DNA of 64,000 nucleotides from an uncultured Pirellulaceae bacterium (lineage in GTDB: Bacteria; Planctomycetota; Planctomycetia; Pirellulales; Pirellulaceae): assembly GCA_937941455.1 (NCBI GenBank), contig CALDHM010000021.1:1-64000 (forward strand), given 5' to 3'. The notes under the pieces were generated by a model. It made no database searches. It was not told the origin of the DNA and saw nothing but the letters and a program-made list of their open reading frames with translations. This document shows, piece after piece, positions 25,814 through 35,659 of this stretch. The position numbers were made by a program, and so were the translations under genes. The number at the start of each line of letters is the position of its first letter. The stretch's first letter is position 1.

Positions 25814-27472
25814 GTGGAAAAAACGAGAGTAGGGCCTTTCGAGATTCTCGAGCGGTTGGGCAGCAACCGTCGGCAGCGAGTTTTTCGTGCCTTGCAAGTT
25901 GAACAGCAGCGTGAATTCGCACTCAAATTCATCAGCATCCCGCCGAATTACGATCGCGAGCTTGCGCTCAAAAAATTGCGGCTAGAGTTTGCCGTCTTGC
26001 GAGAGTTGCGGCACCCCAACTTGGTGCGTATTTATGGTGCTGGCGTCGATGGGGACTCGATTTTCATCGCCTCGGAGCTTGTCGACGGCGAGTCGTTGGC
26101 ATCGCTACTTTCCCGCCGCGGCCGGATGGCACCCGACTTGGTGGTCGACTACGCGAGGCAGGTGGCCCTGTGCCTGGAGTACTTGCACGCCCAGGACATG
26201 ATTCACAGCAAGATCACGCCCGACAAGATCTTGATTGATCGCGACGGCACCGTCCGCTTGACGGACTTGCGGTTGAACCGTTCGAAGAAGCGTCGCTGGG
26301 ACAACACGCGCCAACGTGACGCCGAATTGGCTGCTTACCTGGCTCCGGAACAATTGACTGGATTTGCCACGGCGAAATCGGATCTCTATTCGCTGGGGAC
26401 CATCATGTACGAAATGCTGGTAGGTCGACTGCCGTTCCCGGCCGAGAATATCGCACGGCTAACGCGGCGGAAACTGGAAGATCGCATCGAACCGGTGGCG
26501 ACCCAAGTCCTGTCGTGCCCTGTTTGGCTGGATCGACTGGTGATGCAGTTGATCGAACCGACCCCCCGGAAGCGTCCACATTCGGCGCACGCCGTAAGGT
26601 TGGCCCTCGAGGAAATCGTGAGAATCGACGCGACGAAGCGCTCGGCCGTCGATGAATTGTCGGGGGCATTCAATCCGTTGCATATCAACGTGGACAAGTC
26701 GGAAGCACGTGCCTTGCTGAACAAGGTACAAGTCGAGGGCCAACCGTTTTGGAAGAATTGGCGACATTGGACAGCGATGGCGGGAGCAATCGCCGTGACG
26801 ACGATGTTGATCTTAATATTATGGATGCCGGCCAACGTGCAGCGGACGATCGATGAGGCACGGGCTTTGGTGGCATCACGGGACCCGCAAGCGTGGGCCA
26901 GGGCTCGTGAGAAGTTGGCAGATATCTTGAGCGATCGGCTCTCTGACGAACAGCGGCAAGAGATCGACGAGATCATCTTGCGATCAAAACGCCAGTCGCT
27001 GTTGCTTCAAGCCAAAAACGGGGAATCGAGTGCGCTCGACACCGAACCTGTTCGGCGTTTCGTCGAGGCTTTTAAGCTCGAGCAAGACTTCGAGTTCGAC
27101 CAAGCTTTTCAGCTTTATCGGCAACTTGTTGACGGCTTGCCGACAATGGACGAACACGTCCGTAGAGAAGCTCAGCAAGGTCTGGTCCGCACGGATTTGC
27201 TGCGGGATCTACCCGCCGGTAAAGTCGCGCTGTTGGCATGGATCAAGCAAGCCACCGTGACGACCAAGCAGCAAGAAGCACGGCTGCGCGATTTGCTGCA
27301 ACAGTTGATCGACACGTACGAGTCGATGCCTTCGCACGAGTCGCTATTGCAAGCTGCCAAGCAAAGGATCGAAGACCTGGACGCGAAACAGCGGGAGGGT
27401 CAAACCTCGGCCGAAATTGGCAAGGGGCATCCTGAGTCGGCCAATCCAGCAGGCTCGACTGCAACGAAGTGA
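25814..27472 (+). CDS. Ser/Thr protein kinase-like receptor, probable pseudokinase
   Basis: A 552-residue protein with an N-terminal kinase fold (about 8-270), a single membrane helix (319-338, TAMAGAIAVTTMLILILWM) and an extracytoplasmic helical region. The ATP lysine is kept (ALK, K38), as are APE (177-179) and SDLYSLG (D190). The glycine loop is LGSNRRQRVFRA, with no GxGxxG. The catalytic HRDxKPxN reads HSKITPDK (131-138), so the Asp, Lys and Asn are all lost. DFG reads DLR (151-153). It should bind nucleotide poorly and not phosphorylate. It may act as a scaffold or sensor. The start could also be a little upstream. Confidence 0.85.
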   Translation: MEKTRVGPFEILERLGSNRRQRVFRALQVEQQREFALKFISIPPNYDRELALKKLRLEFAVLRELRHPNLVRIYGAGVDGDSIFIASELVDGESLASLLSRRGRMAPDLVVDYARQVALCLEYLHAQDMIHSKITPDKILIDRDGTVRLTDLRLNRSKKRRWDNTRQRDAELAAYLAPEQLTGFATAKSDLYSLGTIMYEMLVGRLPFPAENIARLTRRKLEDRIEPVATQVLSCPVWLDRLVMQLIEPTPRKRPHSAHAVRLALEEIVRIDATKRSAVDELSGAFNPLHINVDKSEARALLNKVQVEGQPFWKNWRHWTAMAGAIAVTTMLILILWMPANVQRTIDEARALVASRDPQAWARAREKLADILSDRLSDEQRQEIDEIILRSKRQSLLLQAKNGESSALDTEPVRRFVEAFKLEQDFEFDQAFQLYRQLVDGLPTMDEHVRREAQQGLVRTDLLRDLPAGKVALLAWIKQATVTTKQQEARLRDLLQQLIDTYESMPSHESLLQAAKQRIEDLDAKQREGQTSAEIGKGHPESANPAGSTATK

Positions 27473-27671
27473 CTCCCATCTGGCTGGCAGTCCCGAAGTG
27501 ACAGTTAGAGTATTACCGCGATCCGTTTGGATCTTGCGATCCAACGCTGAAACATTGAGCAATCGCAGCACTTGAGCCCGCTGCATCAGGATGCGCGGCG
27601 CTAACCTCGGCAGAACCATCAGGAGCCGCATCGCAGGCCGATTCCGTTCCGATCAAGCGTAGACCTATTGC

Positions 27672-28601
27672 TTGCCGCACAACGCGATGCGCGCCGCGGC
27701 AAATTCGGCAGATGCGGAACATTTCGCGATGATTCACAGCTTTTGCCCAGGCAACAAGGTTTTCGCAGACAGTCTACCTTGCCGCGGAGACGATCTCAGC
27801 CAGCGAAGAATGGGATATTTCGTAGTTCTGGCGAGACGAACGATGATGATCACCCAGCTGATGTACCTGTGGAGCGTTATTTATATGGCCTTCGGACCGA
27901 CCTTAATGGGATTCGATTCGAAGACGCAGATTGCGGAACAGCAGCGCCCCTTGACACGCCACGCACCGGTTCATCTGACTCCGATTGTTTTCGCGGTGCC
28001 TGATACAACTTTGGTGTTGGCTCACAGTGTTTCGACGTTTCGGCGGCACGTATTTGATTCCGCACGACAGTCTCTGAAAAAATCGAGCCGAACAGCCGCA
28101 AGCTTAGCCTGGTGGACGTTGACAGCCGCACGTGATTTTACAGATCGTTTGGAAAACGATTTTCAAACGTTGCAAGCCGAATTGATCATCGCGAGGTTAG
28201 AGCGTGCCGCTGCCGGTCAGCAAGGATCGTCGCCAGTCGGCGGAAGTTACAAGGTTCCATCGCGTCTGGCGAGTAGCCCACAGCTTCATTCCGGGCAGTC
28301 AACCGCCACGGTAGACCAACCAGCCCGCAAGTCGGAAACCACACGAAGTATTTCGGCATTGGCGCTGGCAAGGACTGCCCATGATGCGACGGCTTACGGC
28401 ATGGAACGGTGCTGCGACGCCGTGGTGAACTTTGTTGAGGCAGGCCACACGTCGCTCGCGACCGCGCGAGCCATGGTGAAAGACTTGGTTTTTCAGGGTA
28501 CTAACCCTGTAGTTCACGGAGATCGGCTTGCCGCGATTCGCGATGCTTTGAAATCCTGGCTAACGGTGAGAGCAAAGGTAGAGGACGGGAACCGTGAGTG
28601 A
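27672..28601 (+). CDS. Hypothetical protein with one N-terminal membrane helix
   Basis: The frame spans 309 codons from a TTG at 27672. Better starts are ATG 27810 (MGYFVVLARR) and ATG 27843 (MMITQLMYLWSVIYMAFG), which leads straight into a hydrophobic helix. After it the chain is polar and helical, with RQSLKKSSRTAASLAWWTLTAARD and, near the end, SISALALARTAHDATAYGMERCCDAVVNFV. I recognise no family or motif. It follows the pseudokinase gene by 200 bases in the same direction, but a link is not shown. Confidence 0.5.
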   Translation: MPHNAMRAAANSADAEHFAMIHSFCPGNKVFADSLPCRGDDLSQRRMGYFVVLARRTMMITQLMYLWSVIYMAFGPTLMGFDSKTQIAEQQRPLTRHAPVHLTPIVFAVPDTTLVLAHSVSTFRRHVFDSARQSLKKSSRTAASLAWWTLTAARDFTDRLENDFQTLQAELIIARLERAAAGQQGSSPVGGSYKVPSRLASSPQLHSGQSTATVDQPARKSETTRSISALALARTAHDATAYGMERCCDAVVNFVEAGHTSLATARAMVKDLVFQGTNPVVHGDRLAAIRDALKSWLTVRAKVEDGNRE

Positions 28602-29285
28602 CGGGTTGGCGATCCGCCGCGCCGATTCGCAGGCAACCATCGGCAGCGTCAACCGTTATCCAGGGACACCATTCGGCCAACCTGTTAGTCGCCCCGAGGA
28701 CACGCGATCGGCATTTTAGGTTTTTTCGATAGTACCGGAAAAGTTGCATGGCGATTGCGGTCGTGAATTCATCGGAAATCGGCCGCCCACTTCGCGGGTT
28801 ACCGCGGGATTTGCAGGGACGCGCCAGGTCCTATCGTGGGAATAATCGCGATTTTGCGGGTAATTTGCTACCGGAAATGACGCAAGTCGTGAGTTGCGGG
28901 TTTGACTTTGCCTCCGAGAAACCGATACAATGAGGGGGAAGAGCGTCAGGGGCGACGCTTCTGAAATCGCATTCTTGCCTGACCAAGCGTTAGAGCCACA
29001 AAATCCTCGTCTTCCGAAAATGGGTTTTTGGCCGGGGTTAACCGACGTTTGGCAAGACCGAGTTTTTGGCTAATTCTCGGTAGTTGAAATACGTTGACGG
29101 AGCAATATGGGCAAAATCGGCTATTTTTTTGTAGCAAAATCGTTTTTGCCAAAATAAGATGGATGTGACGCGATGCGGGCCACCGCATTGGGAAAAACAA
29201 ATAAGGCAAGGCATGGTTTGGGACAGGTAACCGAGGTTGCCGCCCTCAAACCATTTCTATTGATTCGGAGTCGGAGTGAACTGAC
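28602..29285. other. Long spacer upstream of the VWA gene, with a strong promoter
   Basis: About 680 bases. It holds a consensus promoter (see 28902). The 350 bases between that promoter and the VWA gene start could be a long leader or a small RNA. A second TTGACG sits near 29094, but its -10 is poor. I saw no known riboswitch. Confidence 0.4.
28902..28931 (+). promoter_or_regulatory. Sigma-70 type promoter
   Basis: TTGACT (28902-28907) and TACAAT (28926-28931) are separated by 18 bases, close to the housekeeping consensus. Transcription would start near 28938, about 350 bases before the VWA gene. Confidence 0.55.
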
Positions 29286-32200
29286 ATGATCAACCGTCGC
29301 TCGTTAGGAGCCCTGTTGTCCGCGTTGATGGCAGCGGGAATTTTTAGCATCGCCCACGCGACTGCCCGAGATGGGGGTCGGCTTGAGAATCCTCAGGAGA
29401 CTCGCCTCGCAACGTTCGATGATGCCACAGGCGAGACATCGTTTGCACTGAGCCTGCGTCCGCAACTGGACATGACCTCGTCATTCGCGAGCGACGTCGT
29501 GATCTTTGTCGACACGTCGGCCAGTCAAATTGGCCTTTACCAACGCGATTCGTTGGCTGTGCTAGAACAAATGCTCCATCGTTTGGGAGCGAATGACCGC
29601 GTCAAGATTTATGCGATCGACACCGAGTCGGTCGCCATGGTGAATTCGTTTGTCGCAGCGGACTCGAAAGAAATCGCGGTTGCTTTACAAAAATTGAAAC
29701 AACGCACTCCCCTCGGCGCGACGGACCTGGCCGAGTCGCTGTCGTCGATTGTCGGCGAATTCGACGCTCCGTCGGCGGGACGCAACCGCAGTGTCGTCTA
29801 CATTGGAGACGGCATTTCCCGAGCAGGGTTGTTGACCCAAGCTCGCTTCCAAAGGGTCGTTCGCGACATGGCTACCAAGCGGATTTCCTTTTCGGCTTAT
29901 GCGATTGGACCTCAACGTAATTTCGAGGTCTTGGCGGCCATTGCCAATCAATTGGGGGGCAACATCTTCATTGACTCGGACGATCCTAACGCTGTGAAAA
30001 TCGGTGCCGAAGGTCTGGCTCAAACCGTCCATGGCGGCATTTTCTGGCCCAAGGCTCCGGAGTTACCCAACGCGATCGCTGAGATTTATCCGACTACGAT
30101 TCCTCCGCTGCGTACCGATCGCGACACGATCGTGATTGGCACGCTGGCAAATCGCGAGGAAATCAAACTGACACTGTCCGGGGAATTCAACGGCCAGACC
30201 ATCACGATGAATTGGCCGCTCTCACCTGAAGCGTCGAACATCGAATTTTCGTTCTTGCCGCAATTGCTGGCGAATGCCCGCAAGGACGGCGGCCTGTCCC
30301 TTCCCACGATCGGATCGGCAGGGTTGCTCGAGGTGGCTCGACTTCTTTCGTCCACGAGCCACACCTTGACCAAGTTGGGCACGCAGTCGCTGGTTGCGGG
30401 CAATATCGTGCAAGCTTCGGCGTTGGCTCGCGAAGCCCTTGATCGCGACCCCGAAAACGTGGAGGCACAGGCGTTGAATTCGATGGTCGATCGGATGATC
30501 AACGATGGGGCGATGCTCGATCTGCCACAGGATCAAGATCAAGACCCACAACAAGAGCCGCGTCGCACCGACGAATCGGCCAACTCCTTGGAGCTGATCG
30601 GGCCTGCCAAACCGCGCCAAGAAGAAATCGACCGACTACTTTCCGAGCAGCGCCAAGAAGCGCAACGGCTGATCGGTGACGAAGAAGCTCGTGCTCGCAT
30701 TATCAGCTCGCGTTTGAAGGCCGAGGTGGAATACGAGCTGAGCCGGGCCCGCGAAGAACTGAAAACCAATCCAGCTGGGGCCGTTGACCGACTCAAGGCA
30801 ATGGTGGACATCATCGACCAAGCCAATGACGTCAGCGCCAACACTCGTGCCGACCTGCGGAATCGTCTCGAGTCGGCCTTGATGACCGCACGCCAACGTA
30901 AGCTGTCCTTCGACGATGCGATGGCCATGTCCCAAAAGCGAATTGCCACCGCGAACGAGTTGGCCGAGCGGGCCAGCGAAATCGAGCGGCGCGAGGAACA
31001 TATGGCCCGGTTGATCAACCGGTTCCAATCGCTGATGAACGAGGGTAATTTCCTGGCCGCTGAGGAAGTCACGCTCGAGGCGATGAAGATGAATCCGGAA
31101 TCTCCAGAAGCAGCTTCGGCCCAGGAATCCTCGCACCTGATCAACCACTACTTCCTAGAAACGGAGCTGCGCCGCTTACGAGAGTACAATTTCGTAGGCG
31201 CCTTGTATCAAACGGAAAAATCCTCGGTTGGCTTCCCCGGCGATCCTCCGCTGGTTTTCCCTGATGCCGAAACTTGGATTCAGAAAAAAGCCTTGCGTGC
31301 GAAATACCAAGACGTTCGCTTGGCGGGCAATCCGATCGACGAGAGCATCCTCCGGGTCCTGGACGATATCGTGACCACTGACAGCGCTTTGGGAAAGCCA
31401 ATCGAGCAAGAACCGTTCAGCGAAGTCATGCTGCGGATCAAGAAGGAGTATGGCTTCAATGTCATCCTTGATCAGTCGGCGATCGACGACGCGTTGGACC
31501 CGGATACCGAAATTACCTTCGATGCAACAGGAATTCGTTTGAAGAACTGGCTGCGGCTGATGCTCAAGCCCCACAACGCGACCTTCGTCGTGAAAGATGA
31601 AGTTATGCGGATCATCTCGCTGGACTCGGCGAAAAACGAAGAGTTCTTCGTTCGCAACATCTACAGCGTCGGCGACCTCGTTGCACCACGCCAAAACTTT
31701 GGTGGCGGCGGCATGATGGGCGGCGGCATGGGCGGCGGCATGGGCGGCATGGGCGGCGGCATGGGCGGTATGGGCGGCGGCATGGGCGGCGGCATGATGG
31801 GCGGCGGTGCTGGACTTGGTGGCGGTTTCTGCATCCAAGACCAGCCTCTCTCGGTCAACACGGCAACCAACTCGGCTGCAACGTCAGAAGTCGATGCGAC
31901 GGAGCGATCCACGATTGACATCAAAACTCAAGATTGGGATGAATTTTTCCGGAACAACACGCCCGATGCGAAAGATGTTCGGACCGCGGTCCGCAAGCTA
32001 ATGCGGGCTGAGCAATACGACAAAACCGTCGAGCTCATCATGGCCGCGTTGAGGAACGACCAAGCTCAATCGTGGATGTACGAAGGGCTGGCTTTGGCAA
32101 TGAAGATCAACAATGCCGACGATAGGGATATCGAGCGGGCCTTGATGTCGGCACTCGACCTGTCCGGCAATTACACCGATGCTATGATCGTGGCAGATTA

Positions 32201-33320
32201 CATGCTGCGAAGCGGCTTCGAAAAACGAGCGGTGAAGATCCTGCGGGATGTCGCCGAGGATTTACCGGGGCTCGTGGACGTTTACGTGTTGGGGTTGCAA
32301 GCTGCGAAGAAGACGAAAGAAATCGATGCCTTGCAGTGGGCCACGCTAGGTATTCTCAGCCAGGCTTGGCCAACCCATCAGCACGTAGTCAAAGACGCGA
32401 TCCTTACAGCCAAAGCCTTACAGGCGCGTCTCGAAGCAGAGGGGCGCCAAACCGAACTGGCCAGTTTTCGCCAACAACTCGAGGAGGCCTTGCATCGCGA
32501 CGTCATCATTGGCGTTACCTATAGCGGCGACTGCGACATCGACCTGCTCGTCGAGGAACCGGGCGGCACCGTATGTTCCCGGCTCAGCCCGCGCACGACC
32601 TCCGGCGGTGTCCACATGGGTGACCAATATGCAAAAGGGGCTCAAGCCAACGGTGACATTACCGAGTACTATGTACTGCCCAAAGGTTTCTCCGGCGAGT
32701 ATCGCGTGGTAGTGCGGAGAATTTGGGGCAATGTCGCTGGTGACAAGGCGACGGTCTCCATCACAAAATACTTCGGCACTGACCGACAGATCAGCGAAAC
32801 TCGCCAGGTGCCCGTGAGCAACGCTGGCACGCTCGTCTTGTTCAACCTCGAACAAGGTCGCCGTACCGAATCGGCAGCCGAAACCAGCCTCGCCTCGCTG
32901 CCGACGCAACGGTTTGTCGAGGATCGAAAGTATCTGGCCCAGCAACTTGGCCAGTCCAACTCGTCAGGGGCCTGGGCCGATTACTTGCAATCGCGATGGG
33001 GAGCCTCCGCATTCGGACCTCAAAATGGAGCTGATTTTTTCCGCAATCAAGCTTTTTTGTTGGGGCGTCGCGGTGCTGTAGGCTATCAACCAATCGTAGA
33101 ACCGATTCCTAGCGGTTCGTTCTTGACCGTCAACCATGCGACGACGGCCGACCGTTTGTACGTATTCGTCAGCGTCAGCCCGTTCTTTACTAAAATCACC
33201 GAGGTCTTCACCTTCAACTTCCTTGGAAATGCTGGCAATGCCCAGGGCCTGGGTGGTGCGGCCGGAGGGGCCGGTGGACTTGGCGGCGGCGGACTTGGCG
33301 GCGGCGGTGGCTTGTTCTAG
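29286..33320 (+). CDS. Very large exported VWA / STN-like / Gly-Met-rich protein
   Basis: 1344 residues. A signal peptide (about 1-27) is followed by a von Willebrand A domain with the MIDAS motif DTSAS (76-80) and a later GATDLAESL. A helical region rich in Glu/Arg (about 420-620) follows, then an STN-like/secretin-N domain (about 715-775: FSEVMLRIKKEYGFNVILDQ, then VTF-like ITFDATGIRLKNWLRLML). A Gly/Met run lies near 806-845 and helical repeats at about 875-1060. The C-terminal beta-rich domain (DVIIGVTYSGDCDIDLLVEE) ends in a Gly-rich tail. It is probably a surface or periplasmic scaffold. Start ATG 29286 follows GGAGTGAACTGAC. A terminator lies 33 bases after the stop. Confidence 0.85.
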   Translation: MINRRSLGALLSALMAAGIFSIAHATARDGGRLENPQETRLATFDDATGETSFALSLRPQLDMTSSFASDVVIFVDTSASQIGLYQRDSLAVLEQMLHRLGANDRVKIYAIDTESVAMVNSFVAADSKEIAVALQKLKQRTPLGATDLAESLSSIVGEFDAPSAGRNRSVVYIGDGISRAGLLTQARFQRVVRDMATKRISFSAYAIGPQRNFEVLAAIANQLGGNIFIDSDDPNAVKIGAEGLAQTVHGGIFWPKAPELPNAIAEIYPTTIPPLRTDRDTIVIGTLANREEIKLTLSGEFNGQTITMNWPLSPEASNIEFSFLPQLLANARKDGGLSLPTIGSAGLLEVARLLSSTSHTLTKLGTQSLVAGNIVQASALAREALDRDPENVEAQALNSMVDRMINDGAMLDLPQDQDQDPQQEPRRTDESANSLELIGPAKPRQEEIDRLLSEQRQEAQRLIGDEEARARIISSRLKAEVEYELSRAREELKTNPAGAVDRLKAMVDIIDQANDVSANTRADLRNRLESALMTARQRKLSFDDAMAMSQKRIATANELAERASEIERREEHMARLINRFQSLMNEGNFLAAEEVTLEAMKMNPESPEAASAQESSHLINHYFLETELRRLREYNFVGALYQTEKSSVGFPGDPPLVFPDAETWIQKKALRAKYQDVRLAGNPIDESILRVLDDIVTTDSALGKPIEQEPFSEVMLRIKKEYGFNVILDQSAIDDALDPDTEITFDATGIRLKNWLRLMLKPHNATFVVKDEVMRIISLDSAKNEEFFVRNIYSVGDLVAPRQNFGGGGMMGGGMGGGMGGMGGGMGGMGGGMGGGMMGGGAGLGGGFCIQDQPLSVNTATNSAATSEVDATERSTIDIKTQDWDEFFRNNTPDAKDVRTAVRKLMRAEQYDKTVELIMAALRNDQAQSWMYEGLALAMKINNADDRDIERALMSALDLSGNYTDAMIVADYMLRSGFEKRAVKILRDVAEDLPGLVDVYVLGLQAAKKTKEIDALQWATLGILSQAWPTHQHVVKDAILTAKALQARLEAEGRQTELASFRQQLEEALHRDVIIGVTYSGDCDIDLLVEEPGGTVCSRLSPRTTSGGVHMGDQYAKGAQANGDITEYYVLPKGFSGEYRVVVRRIWGNVAGDKATVSITKYFGTDRQISETRQVPVSNAGTLVLFNLEQGRRTESAAETSLASLPTQRFVEDRKYLAQQLGQSNSSGAWADYLQSRWGASAFGPQNGADFFRNQAFLLGRRGAVGYQPIVEPIPSGSFLTVNHATTADRLYVFVSVSPFFTKITEVFTFNFLGNAGNAQGLGGAAGGAGGLGGGGLGGGGGLF
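31699..31810 (+). repeat. In-frame GGCGGCATGGGC tandem repeat
   Basis: Imperfect repeats of GGCGGCATG and GGCGGCATGGGC encode the Gly-Met stretch of the VWA protein (units GGGM, GGM). The units are near-identical at DNA level, which makes the length prone to change by slippage. Confidence 0.9.
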
Positions 33321-33352
33321 TCAGTTGTCGGATGTATCGTGATCTTCATAAG

Positions 33353-33376
33353 GCCCGCGGTTCGCGGGCTTTTTTT
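33353..33376 (+). terminator. Rho-independent terminator of the VWA gene
   Basis: A perfect 7-bp GC stem, GCCCGCG (33353-33359) with CGCGGGC (33363-33369), loop GTT, is followed directly by seven T (33370-33376). It ends the transcript of the 1344-residue protein gene. Confidence 0.92.
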
Positions 33377-33603
33377 GTGGCATGCGCCGCGTTCAATGAA
33401 ACAATCGCTTGTCCTTTAACGACCTAGGTCGAGTCGCTTGCTCTAATTTCGGCCACTGCGTTGACACGAATCGTAGCCGTTTGGTGTTCCACGCCCACAC
33501 CCACGCCGCTTGTCTGCCCAAACCGCAGCCGAACTTGTCCGCTTCTCAAAAGCTGGCCGCTGGGCGACAATTTCAGCAGTGGCCTTGTTAAGGAGATCTG
33601 TCC

Positions 33604-34308
33604 ATGGAACTGAACTGGCTGAAAAGGATCGGCGGAGTCATTCTCGCGATTGCTTGTTCGCTGCCGCTTGGCGAGGGCACGGCACGCGCCCAGCCGATTC
33701 GGAGCGAGTCGGTGGCCCAGGTGTCGATTGCAGAATTGCGAGCGCGATCGAAATCGTTCATCCAAAAGCTTAAGGCCGCTGAGGATCCCGAGGGATTCGT
33801 CGCTGCAGTATTTGATTTGTGTTGGGTTCACACCGACATCGTACGCCATCGCGATTTTCTCACTAGCCCGACGCTCCGCAATCGCCGCGCTGAGATCGCG
33901 ACAGTGCTCAAAAAGGCGGCCGAAGATATCGAGATCACCACCAAACAGCGAGATCGCCGGCAAGCTTCTCACCGCATCCAGCAAATGCCGATGAATGCGT
34001 TACGCGTCAACCGTTGGTCAGACCTCACCCCGGAGCAGCCAAAATGGGACTATCTGCAATCCCGATGGATGGCTCAATGGACCGGGGGACCGTTGGCGCA
34101 CCTCGGGCAGCTACCCGGAAATTACGCCCCTCCCTTTACAGACCAAGAATTGATTGCGTTGATCCTAGCGACGGTCAGTCCAAACTCTTGGTCCGTAAGC
34201 GGGGGGGAGGGAACCATGGCCTACTATTCGCCAGCACTCGCCTTGGTGGTCTATAATTCGCAGCAAGTCCAGGACGAAATTCACGATTTACTGCGGCGAT
34301 TGCGGTAA
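33604..34308 (+). CDS. Hypothetical exported protein with STN-like C-terminal segment
   Basis: 234 residues. It begins with a signal peptide (GVILAIACSLPLGEGTARAQ) and starts at ATG 33604 after AAGGAGATCTGTCC, one of the best ribosome sites in the window. The last 50 residues (ALILATVSPNSWSVSGGEGTM, then YSPALALVVYNSQQVQDEIHDLLRRLR) match a segment common in planctomycete secreted proteins, resembling the short beta-alpha piece of secretin/STN domains. The middle is helical and charged. Function unknown; location periplasmic or outside. Upstream, a terminator separates it from the VWA gene. Confidence 0.7.
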   Translation: MELNWLKRIGGVILAIACSLPLGEGTARAQPIRSESVAQVSIAELRARSKSFIQKLKAAEDPEGFVAAVFDLCWVHTDIVRHRDFLTSPTLRNRRAEIATVLKKAAEDIEITTKQRDRRQASHRIQQMPMNALRVNRWSDLTPEQPKWDYLQSRWMAQWTGGPLAHLGQLPGNYAPPFTDQELIALILATVSPNSWSVSGGEGTMAYYSPALALVVYNSQQVQDEIHDLLRRLR

Positions 34309-34623
34309 ACTGCGGAGATTTCCGGGTTCACGATTAGCCGAATTTTTCCTAGAATTGGAGCGGTTGGTTGGAATAAGCTGGCAGCTCATCGCGTGAAATA
34401 AGCTCATTTCAACGCAAGCTTTAGCACCTCCTCGGCGTATCAAGGCTCCGGGAAAGCCAACTCCTACCAATTGTTTGGCGTGGGCCTCTGGTGTCACCGC
34501 CATACGCGAATTCAAAAAGTTATCATGATTTCAATACTTGCCGATTGCATCGGCTAGCCGGCTCGATCCCGTCGGCGGCGATCGACCGGAGTTGGATGTC
34601 AACACACGTCGTGAACGGAAGCT
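34309..34623. other. Intergenic spacer
   Basis: About 315 bases with no gene or RNA seen. The downstream DUF1573 gene begins at 34624. Confidence 0.4.
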
Positions 34624-35658
34624 ATGTTTCGGAAACCCTCTCGCACCGTGACCTACCTGTTCTCCCCGATCTACCTGTTCCTAGTCGGCCTGCAGCTGGG
34701 AACGGGGACGCTGCCGCTGTCCGCGCAGCCCGCACCGGATTGGGCCAAGCAAATGTTCAAGGAGCTTTCCCACGATTTCGGAACCGTGGTCCGCGGCGAA
34801 GAGGCGGTGCACAAGTTTGAAATCGAAAATGTTTTCCTCGAAGAGATGAAGATTCAGTCGGTTTCGTCGAGCTGCGGCTGCGCTGAAGTTTCGGTGACTA
34901 AAACGACGCTTAAGACTTGGGAAAAAGCTGAAATCGTCGTCCGGTTCGTAACAAAAAATTACGCGGGAAACCGCAAGGCTCGCATCACCGTCGTTTTCGC
35001 TCAACCTTATCCGGCGACGGTCTACCTTGACATCATGGGCACGATTCGCACCGACACCATGATCGAACCCGGCAGCGTCAATTTTGGGACCTTGGTTGAT
35101 CCAACCGCTGCCACTAGAACCATCCAGATTTCGCGGTATGGAAATCCGAATTGGCGAATCATGGATGTCAAATCGACTTTCCCGCATGTCAGCGTCGTAC
35201 TCAAGGAAACCAGTCGCACGTCGAATTATGTTTCGTATCAGTTGACGGCGGCTCTGAAAGAAACGGCTCCTAAGGGATATGTTCAGAACGAATTGATCGT
35301 CATCGCATCGGAACGCCCCGGCGACGAGTCGAATCAAATCACTTTGCCGGTTCCCTTGGTCGCCAACATCACTCCGCCCCTGCAGGTAACCCCCGCGGTG
35401 TTGCCGATTCATGGGGACATTGCCAAGGAAAAGGTCATCCTCAAATCGGACTTGCCGTTTCGAGTGCTCGATGTCACCTGCAGCGACTCTTCGTTTCGAG
35501 CGAAGGCCAAAAAAGATGCTGCCAAGGTCCAGGTGGTCCAAATCGAATACCAGGCTACTGGCGAATCCCCGAGAGGGGAGATCGACCTGACGTTCATTAC
35601 CGATCACCCGCAGCAGTCGGAAGTTAAACTCAAAGCGATCGTCGATCGTAAAAAATAG
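34624..35658 (+). CDS. DUF1573 protein, exported
   Basis: 344 residues. The N-terminus carries a signal (YLFSPIYLFLVGLQLGTGTLPLSAQ). A DUF1573 domain follows (about 45-150): DFGTVVRGEEAVHKFEIEN with the conserved SSCGCAEVSVTK block, an Ig-like beta-sandwich with Cys in the SxCGC motif. The remaining half repeats beta-strand patterns (about 150-340) and may hold one or two further Ig-like domains. DUF1573 proteins are exported in planctomycetes and Bacteroidetes; their role is unknown. The next gene starts one base after its stop (GTG 35660), so the two are likely cotranscribed. Confidence 0.87.
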   Translation: MFRKPSRTVTYLFSPIYLFLVGLQLGTGTLPLSAQPAPDWAKQMFKELSHDFGTVVRGEEAVHKFEIENVFLEEMKIQSVSSSCGCAEVSVTKTTLKTWEKAEIVVRFVTKNYAGNRKARITVVFAQPYPATVYLDIMGTIRTDTMIEPGSVNFGTLVDPTAATRTIQISRYGNPNWRIMDVKSTFPHVSVVLKETSRTSNYVSYQLTAALKETAPKGYVQNELIVIASERPGDESNQITLPVPLVANITPPLQVTPAVLPIHGDIAKEKVILKSDLPFRVLDVTCSDSSFRAKAKKDAAKVQVVQIEYQATGESPRGEIDLTFITDHPQQSEVKLKAIVDRKK

Positions 35659-35659
35659 G

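Noticed and set aside
31699-31810. Gly-Met DNA repeat considered as a CRISPR-like array
   Set aside because: It is an in-frame low-complexity protein repeat with no spacers between direct repeats.
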